This document shows positions 57,872 to 64,000 of a stretch of 64,000 nucleotides of DNA, piece by piece. Source of the DNA: Chytridium lagenaria (taxonomy: Eukaryota; Chytridiomycota; Chytridiomycetes; Chytridiales; Chytridiaceae); contig JAHLKC010000064.1 in the NCBI GenBank assembly GCA_025449115.1, positions 124,001 to 188,000 on the forward strand, read 5' to 3'. The notes under the pieces are model-generated. The model made no database searches, was not told where the DNA came from, and worked only from the letters and a program-made list of their open reading frames with translations. The position numbers and the translations under genes were made by a program. Within the stretch, counting starts at the first letter, position 1. Each line of letters begins with the position of its first letter.

Positions 57872-60800
57872 TCAGACACCACGAGAAAGAGCTTCGATAA
57901 CAGCCCGCCTCCGTTCCGCGTCCAACGACTTTGCAGCAGTCAAGAACCCTTCGAGCGCGACTTGCGGGTCCGATCGCACCATCTCCTCGACTTGTGCGCG
58001 AACACGGCTCTCCTTGATCTTAGAGATCCGTGAGGTGATGTTGGTCCGCTTGGTGTTAAGCCATCGCACAACCTCAAGGTCTCCATCCCTAAATTCATCT
58101 GCAGGTTCATCATCCTCATCACTACTGTCAAACATGGCACTAGGAATGCCTGTAGTGGTTGACGTTCCAAGGGGAGGTGCCTGTCCACTGTCCTCAGCGA
58201 ACCATTGGGCCACAAGGTCCTTCGCGGCCGACCGTGTAAGTTGAGGATTGGCTTCAAGAACTTCACGAATGACGGAATCCTCCGAAATACGACGAAGAAG
58301 TCTCCAGTAGAAGAATTTTCTTGCACTCCTCCACGGCACGACAGCAGAAATAGCTCCCTTCTTAAGCATTCGACCAGGGGTATCATGGAGATCAGCAAAC
58401 TGCACCGCGACCTGGTGGAACACGGGGAGAAGCTGCTTCTCGCGTTGGTCAATCTGGGCTTGAAGGTCGGCACGCGCTTCCACCAAGAGGGACGTGTCGC
58501 GGAGACGTTTCTTGAGGTCTTTGTAGGTGGGGTCAAGACGATCCATAGCGGCGAGGAGCTGGGGTTTCCGGAACTTAATCTCAAAATTCCTTCGGGCTCG
58601 AGAACACCACCGCGAGCTTCCTCTTCTGCGTACATCTCCATATGCTCAGAGTTGATAGTTGGGTCAAGCACGACCCATGCACCACCACGGAGCTCTCCAA
58701 TGACGTAGATAAAGACAGGTTTGCTTGTAATCGCGAAGAGCATCGACAATGTACGCGCCGTACTTGAGAACTTCCTTGTTACATGTCACTCTGACCACCA
58801 GAAAATCCACGCCAGTTGGCAAAGATGATCAAGGGGAGCTGCTCGCCATTGTTGAAGTCGTTGATAGCTTGCGCCGTCTTAAAGGATGAATTAGGGTACC
58901 ACACTTGACCGGCCTCAACAGAGGTCTGCTCAACAGACTGTTCGTTGGCAGGATCCGCGTAAATGACCTGCTCAGTGGCGCGAGTCTCGACACAGATAAC
59001 ACCCATAGGGATACCTTAAGTAAGGAGAAAAAGGTCAAAATTGGTATTCTTAATAAATGGATAAAGGAAAAAATGTATAAAGGAAAAAATATATCTCACC
59101 TCCAAGACGACCTCTTCCAACCACAACGCCCTGAGCCCAACCTGCAAGAGTCTCCTTGAAAGAATCCTGATCAAAGAATCCCGGATACCACACTCCATCC
59201 TCCCCAACATACCCTCCAATAGATTCCTTGGATCATACGCCCCACTCGGAATCTCCACCGAAATTGGTCGATCCACTGAATCCGTCGCCGGCAACACAGG
59301 AAGCGGCGCATCTTTCTTCTTGGGGACATAACTGAGCCAGTTGAGAATTTCGGTGACTCCCCCATATCATTTTGGGCAACAAGATGCGAGACACCGTTCT
59401 TGTACATGATTTGAGTGCCGCCGAGTTGGAGGTTGGACGTGTACACTTCACGACCGAGAACTTTGTTGAGGGCTGCAGCACCGGTAAGAATTACTGGGGT
59501 ATACTCTACTTGAATAGTGCGTTGACCAAGACGGACAAGATATGCGCCGATACCTAAGTAAAATAGAGAAAAATATCAGAAACGCGTTTAAATGCGTCGA
59601 AGCAAAACGTAACCAAGGCATTGAATACGGAAAGTAACTTACCAACTGATCTACAAGTCACCAGAGTCAACGTAAAGATCTCCTTATATGCTTGCGAAGT
59701 CTCACCAGCAATCAATCCAGACCCCTGCAAATTCTCCACTCCCAACCCATGCGTTTGTCCAATGACATCCACAATCCTATACCTAATCTCCCCTTCATCC
59801 TCATCCTCTCCACATTCACGCTCGGTGTAGGCGGCGCTATTACAAGATCATTAAATCCCTCCGCATCCAATACAAGTACCGGAAGCCCTTTGCTGGGTTT
59901 CCGGCATCATTCCACGCAACCTTAAACCTCGAAGTGACTTCATCTGCCAATCCAATACGGGCACCAGAATTGGCTGAGATGTAGATACGGGGATGCCACG
60001 GTTGCGGGCGTACTCAGAGGCTTTAAAGAAGAGTTGGTCTTCTTTGGGGCCAAAGGAACCAATGTTGAAGGTAATGTCGTTGGCGACGACGACAATGTTA
60101 CGGCCTTCGGGATATTCAGGGGTGAAAAGCTCCATGTTCCATGCGACCATGCCGCAGTTGTTTAAGCCTATGGAAAATACAGTAATTAAGTCTTAGGCCT
60201 CCAAAAAAAGGAACAAGAAACAGGCGAGAATGCGAAGGCGAGAACCATAAAGAAAATGGGTGGACAATGGTAAAAGATGGTTGTGACGCAAGAACTTCCA
60301 TGAAACGGAAAACACACAAGAGAACAGAAACCAAGCTGGAAAGAAAAAACAAACATACCTGGCTCCCTAAATGTCTCCTCAACTCTCCCCCGTCATTCAA
60401 AACCAACTCGTCACATTCATCATCGTGTTCGGCACATGCTAGCAAACCCATCACTGTACTTAATCCACACCTTCTCCAACGCTCTTCTAAATAACTCTGC
60501 AAAATCATACACGTAAGTCGTTCCCATTAGATGCGCCTTGTACCGTTTCGGCTGGATATTCTCCTTCAACGCGTACAAGCTCGAGACCGTTGCTGATGCA
60601 ACGATCCAACGGTGATGTCAAAGACATGAGTCTTTGCACACCAGTGGCGTCCCGACTTCCTGTACGCTTCGACTTTAGTGACAAAGCCCGAAACGGATGA
60701 AAGAATGAACCGGATGGGTTTAGCGTGCCGTTGGAACCTTGACGATGAAACGGACTTCGGCGGTGGTGACTCGCCCTTCCAAAGGCGACGACCATGACGG

Positions 60801-63800
60801 TCGACGAATTCTTTAAGTGTCGTTTCGATAGCGGGAAGGTCAGTTGGACGTGGGGATGAAGTTGATGAAGAGATGGTTGCAGTCGGTGTTGGGTATCGCG
60901 TGCTGACGATTTCAAGGCGTCCATGATGTCGGTAAGAATACGATGACCTCAGATGTCAAGAACTCATGAGTGGAAGCCTTGAGAACCTGGTCAATAGCCT
61001 GGCCAGGGTAAACAATAGCCCTGACAAAGAAACGCCTGTCCGAAGGTTCTTCTTACCGACAGCGTGGTAAATGTGGAGACGACGGTTATCAATGAAACAA
61101 GCTTGATCTCGAAGTTCTGGAGACGTTGGAGTTCAAGTTGATAAGCCATCGCAGGTTCAATATGACGAATCACAGGATCTTCTCGGTAATCGTCTTGTTC
61201 TTTGAACGTAAAGTATCGGGGGAACTGGTTTGACCGGACCACCATAAACGTCACACGACGCACGCTGTGGCCACGAAGAGCAAATCCGTGATGTGCTACG
61301 AGGTTGCTGAGAAATTCGTAAGCGCGTTCGTCAGAAGAAAGGATATCATTGCCGGTGCTTCGAATTGCTATGTTCATGACGTTTGCGATAGGGGATGACC
61401 GACGTGACGCGTTACTTCCTAACGAGCTCGTTGTGTACAAGCTAGGAGTAGCGATTGAGGCGATGACGGGGTATCATTTAAATTCGTGGTCGAGGGGTTC
61501 CCAATTCTGGCAATGACGGCATCAAGCTTAGCCTCAAGCTCTTCAACTGTCTTGAATGCACACATGAGACCTTTACCGATTTGTTTTGTAATCAAACTGC
61601 AGCGACCCCAAGTCCGAGAAACTCCCCGTCCGGTCCGCAATGTTGAACGACCGTTGAGTCGATCCACTGGATCCCTTATGCGACATATTCGCAAGGTTTG
61701 ATGACGAATGCTGGCAAAGTCCCAACGAACCACGTCCAGCCTTCTGTGCCTTGGAGTTTCCATCACTACCGCCAGTCTGAATAGCTTGGCGAGCACAAAG
61801 TCCCATTGGAAGCTTGGCGGATCGTTCACCATACCATGCTTGACGGAGATGACAGTGTAAGCTTGGTATGTGTGAAGAACGTAAGTATACAGAGCGGTGG
61901 CCCTTATCCCCAAATTCGGTGATAAAAGAATGACGGCAGCACATCCAAGATCGCATGGTTAGCTGTAATCAACTGCGACAAGGGTGCGTAGTTGAACACA
62001 GGAGTCCAGAGGCGAAACTCTCGAGAAGCTTTTCATTATCCTCACCCTGTCCTCCAGACACAGCTGACTGGAGAACGTTAAGAATACTCGAGTGCCGTTC
62101 CTCATAAGTCGGAAGTTGGAAGTAAATCAACAACTCACGACCCTTAAGTGACACCTTTGCCGTTGCGGCTCCCTGCAACTCGGCCAATCTTGCCGCAAAG
62201 CGGTGAGAAAATCGCCTTACTCTCCGCCTCGGAGTTGGCTCTAACGTGGTCCAACAAACTCAACACAAGCTCACACCTCAAACTCGACTTAGAATGAGCA
62301 AGCGCCATCCCAACAGCCTTATCCAGATCATTCTTGTGTTTGTCCCTCAGACTCAACAGCACGTCCTCGTATCGCTTATCGTTGAATGTTTCCTCAACTT
62401 CAAGGAATCGATCAATCAATCTCGCAAGAATCGATCGCTCGCGATGACGAGCTGTGCCATGGTAAGCTTCCACAAGATCTTCAAGCGGCTTGATCCTGCT
62501 CGTGAATTGATCAAGATCGTCACTAGACATGGACGCCTTGGCTTCTTCCGTCACAGTGAGAATCGCTTCTGACGGGAAACTCGCCACCTCCGACGACGCC
62601 GTTGAAATGATAGAGGTTCTACGATCCTCATCCTCATCCTTCTTCCTAGCCGCATCAGGTTCAGCAGCCTTTGCGGCTTTAGCAACCTCTGCTGACTCCG
62701 TTGAAATGATAGAGGTTCTACGATCCTCATCCTCATCCTTCTTCCTAGCCGCATCAGGTTCAGCAGCCTTTGCGGCTTTAGCAACCTCTGCTGACTGCTG
62801 AAGCGCGTCAAGGGAGGATTCGAGAAGGCTGAGAATACGAGATTCAACCTTCGCCGGGATACGGACTGGTGAGGGAAGATAAGACCTCGGAGACCTCGAG
62901 GAATGGAAGTTCAGCGTCGTTGAGAGATTCGACGAGGCGACGGACAAGACCGGACATGTCGCCGGCGAATTCGTAGCCGTCAAGAACGGCTTCTACCTTG
63001 AGAAGGGTTGACGGTACATCTGGTGGGCCTTCTCTCCAAACATCTGTGGGGGGCTAAAATGAATCGCAAATGGTTAGAGATAAGTCACCAGATTAGATAA
63101 AACTAGTGAGAATATTAGGCGTGAAAGTGAGGACTGGAGTAGAGACTCACCCAAGGGCTGGCAACTGGCCATCAAACTTGACGGCCTTCTTGACCCTCGA
63201 AGGATCATCAAGAACAAGACGACCAACAACATCTCCAGAAACAAGAGTAGACCCGGGGGGCAGAGAAAACGTCACAATTCCGCTTTCAGTCGCAAGCAAA
63301 GGCATGTACATCTTCATGACCTATTACAAAATCGCGTTAGTTCCATGTAGCATAAAACCCTTGCCCAAATCCGTAAACAAAATAATACACTAGAGAAGGA
63401 AGGGCTTAAATATAAACTATACCTCAATCTCCGCAAATGCATCCCCGGTCGATAAATGTGCTCCATCATCCACAAGATACCTAATCAATTTTCCGGCGAA
63501 GGACTCCTTAACAAGGTCGGATCGTTCTCCTTTTCCAAAAGACAGCTTTTCCCATCCAACGTCATGAAGGTAGCATGCGGCTCCTCCTTCGCATACACCA
63601 AATGTGTCTTTCCGTCAATCAACAGCAACAAACCCCCATCCGCAAGCTTCTTGGCATCAATCGTGACCTGAGACGTCACCCCGTCGCTTAAACAGGTAAG
63701 GAGATACGTGCGAGGTCCAGCAAGGGAAACAGTGATCTTATATTGGACGTTAAGGTAGATGAAATCGAAACGTGACGCGTAGCAAGAAGATGTTTGGATG

Positions 63801-64000
63801 GAGTTTGACCCTTTTCAAAAAGACGACGGTACCGTTCGTTTGAGCGTCAATCACAGCATGAGCCTTAACAACTGCACCGCAAAGAGCCGCAAGGATCGAA
63901 TCCGGTTTCTCCGTTTCAACTTCCTCGCGATGATAGCATCAAGCCACCCCGTTGTAACAGTGTTTTCAACGTAATCAGGCGCCTCAAGCAACTGATCAAG
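57872..64000 (-). CDS. ACC1: Acetyl-CoA carboxylase, partial (5' end outside window)
   Basis: Cytosolic multidomain enzyme making malonyl-CoA for fatty acid synthesis. The window holds the end of the biotin carboxylase region (64000-63700), then the biotinyl domain. The VMKMYMPLL site spans an exon start, with the biotinylated Lys codon at 63312-63314 directly after an intron (about 63321-63420). The central domain follows (REPTIDE-like blocks [36 protein letters not shown] near 61210). The carboxyltransferase end contains [24 protein letters not shown] sequence near 60080, [21 protein letters not shown] near 58960, and a final [20 protein letters not shown], stop 57872-57874. Conserved sequence changes frame many times (for example near 62858 and 62185), plus several true introns. 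Since the gene is normally essential, indels in the assembly are more likely than decay. Confidence 0.93.
62601..62797 (-). repeat. Exact 99-bp in-frame tandem duplication in ACC
   Basis: Two copies (62601-62699 and 62700-62797) that appear identical, each encoding a 33-residue unit rich in Ala, Lys, Glu and Asp ([20 protein letters not shown]...). It lies in the linker after the biotinyl domain. Confidence 0.92.

Noticed and set aside
57872..64000. Acetyl-CoA carboxylase as a pseudogene
   Set aside because: Domains are complete and catalytic blocks conserved; similar one-base breaks occur in unrelated essential genes, so error is the simpler cause.

Overview
The window is nuclear DNA from a fungus. 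Genes are dense and carry many short GT-AG introns. Content includes the sterol methyltransferase ERG6, an Sfp1-type zinc-finger factor, a fungal DUF3431 protein and trehalose synthesis. Several features point away from yeasts and towards an early-diverging lineage such as chytrids: FAN1 nuclease, an RRM-bearing TRMT2A-type tRNA methyltransferase, a GCP4-6 family gamma-tubulin complex protein, a secreted von Willebrand D-domain protein and a plant-type phosphofructokinase. The lineage is an inference, because no rRNA is present.

Layout. 0.3-9 kb (minus): an RRM protein, FAN1 and a long disordered Ser-rich protein, followed by an AT-rich gap. 11.6-21 kb: RPL5 (minus, with an intronic C/D snoRNA), SUB2, a coiled-coil protein and RPL14 (plus). 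21.9-26.1 kb: a divergent pair of predicted secreted proteins, one built of Gly-Asn repeats and one with a VWD domain and Pro-rich tail. 26.3-35.3 kb: phosphofructokinase (minus), TRMT2A-like methyltransferase (plus), SFP1 (minus). 36.7-39.4 kb: a DUF3431 gene that appears spliced to upstream multi-spanning membrane exons. 40.1-47.9 kb (minus): trehalose synthase/phosphatase, MMS2, an F-box/LRR protein and COQ9. 47.9-54.7 kb: gamma-tubulin complex protein (plus), MDM35 and a small LSm-like protein (minus), SAF4 (plus). 55.6-64 kb: ERG6 (plus) and the 3' two thirds of acetyl-CoA carboxylase (minus, running off the window).

Most genes are unrelated housekeeping functions: translation and mRNA export/splicing (RPL5, RPL14, SUB2, SAF4, tRNA m5U), DNA repair (FAN1, MMS2), mitochondria (COQ9, MDM35), and lipid, sterol and carbon metabolism (ACC, ERG6, PFK, TPS). 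Two cautions apply. First, many conserved genes need one-base frame corrections inside exons, often at short homopolymers. This looks like uncorrected long-read error rather than gene decay, so exon coordinates are approximate and spans are given as whole genes. Second, start codons of FAN1, SFP1 and the membrane gene are uncertain. The most notable observations are the snR60/U80-like snoRNA, the GN-repeat/VWD secreted pair, the membrane-DUF3431 fusion, the plant-type PFK and a recurring C-to-G switch along the sense strand of long exons.
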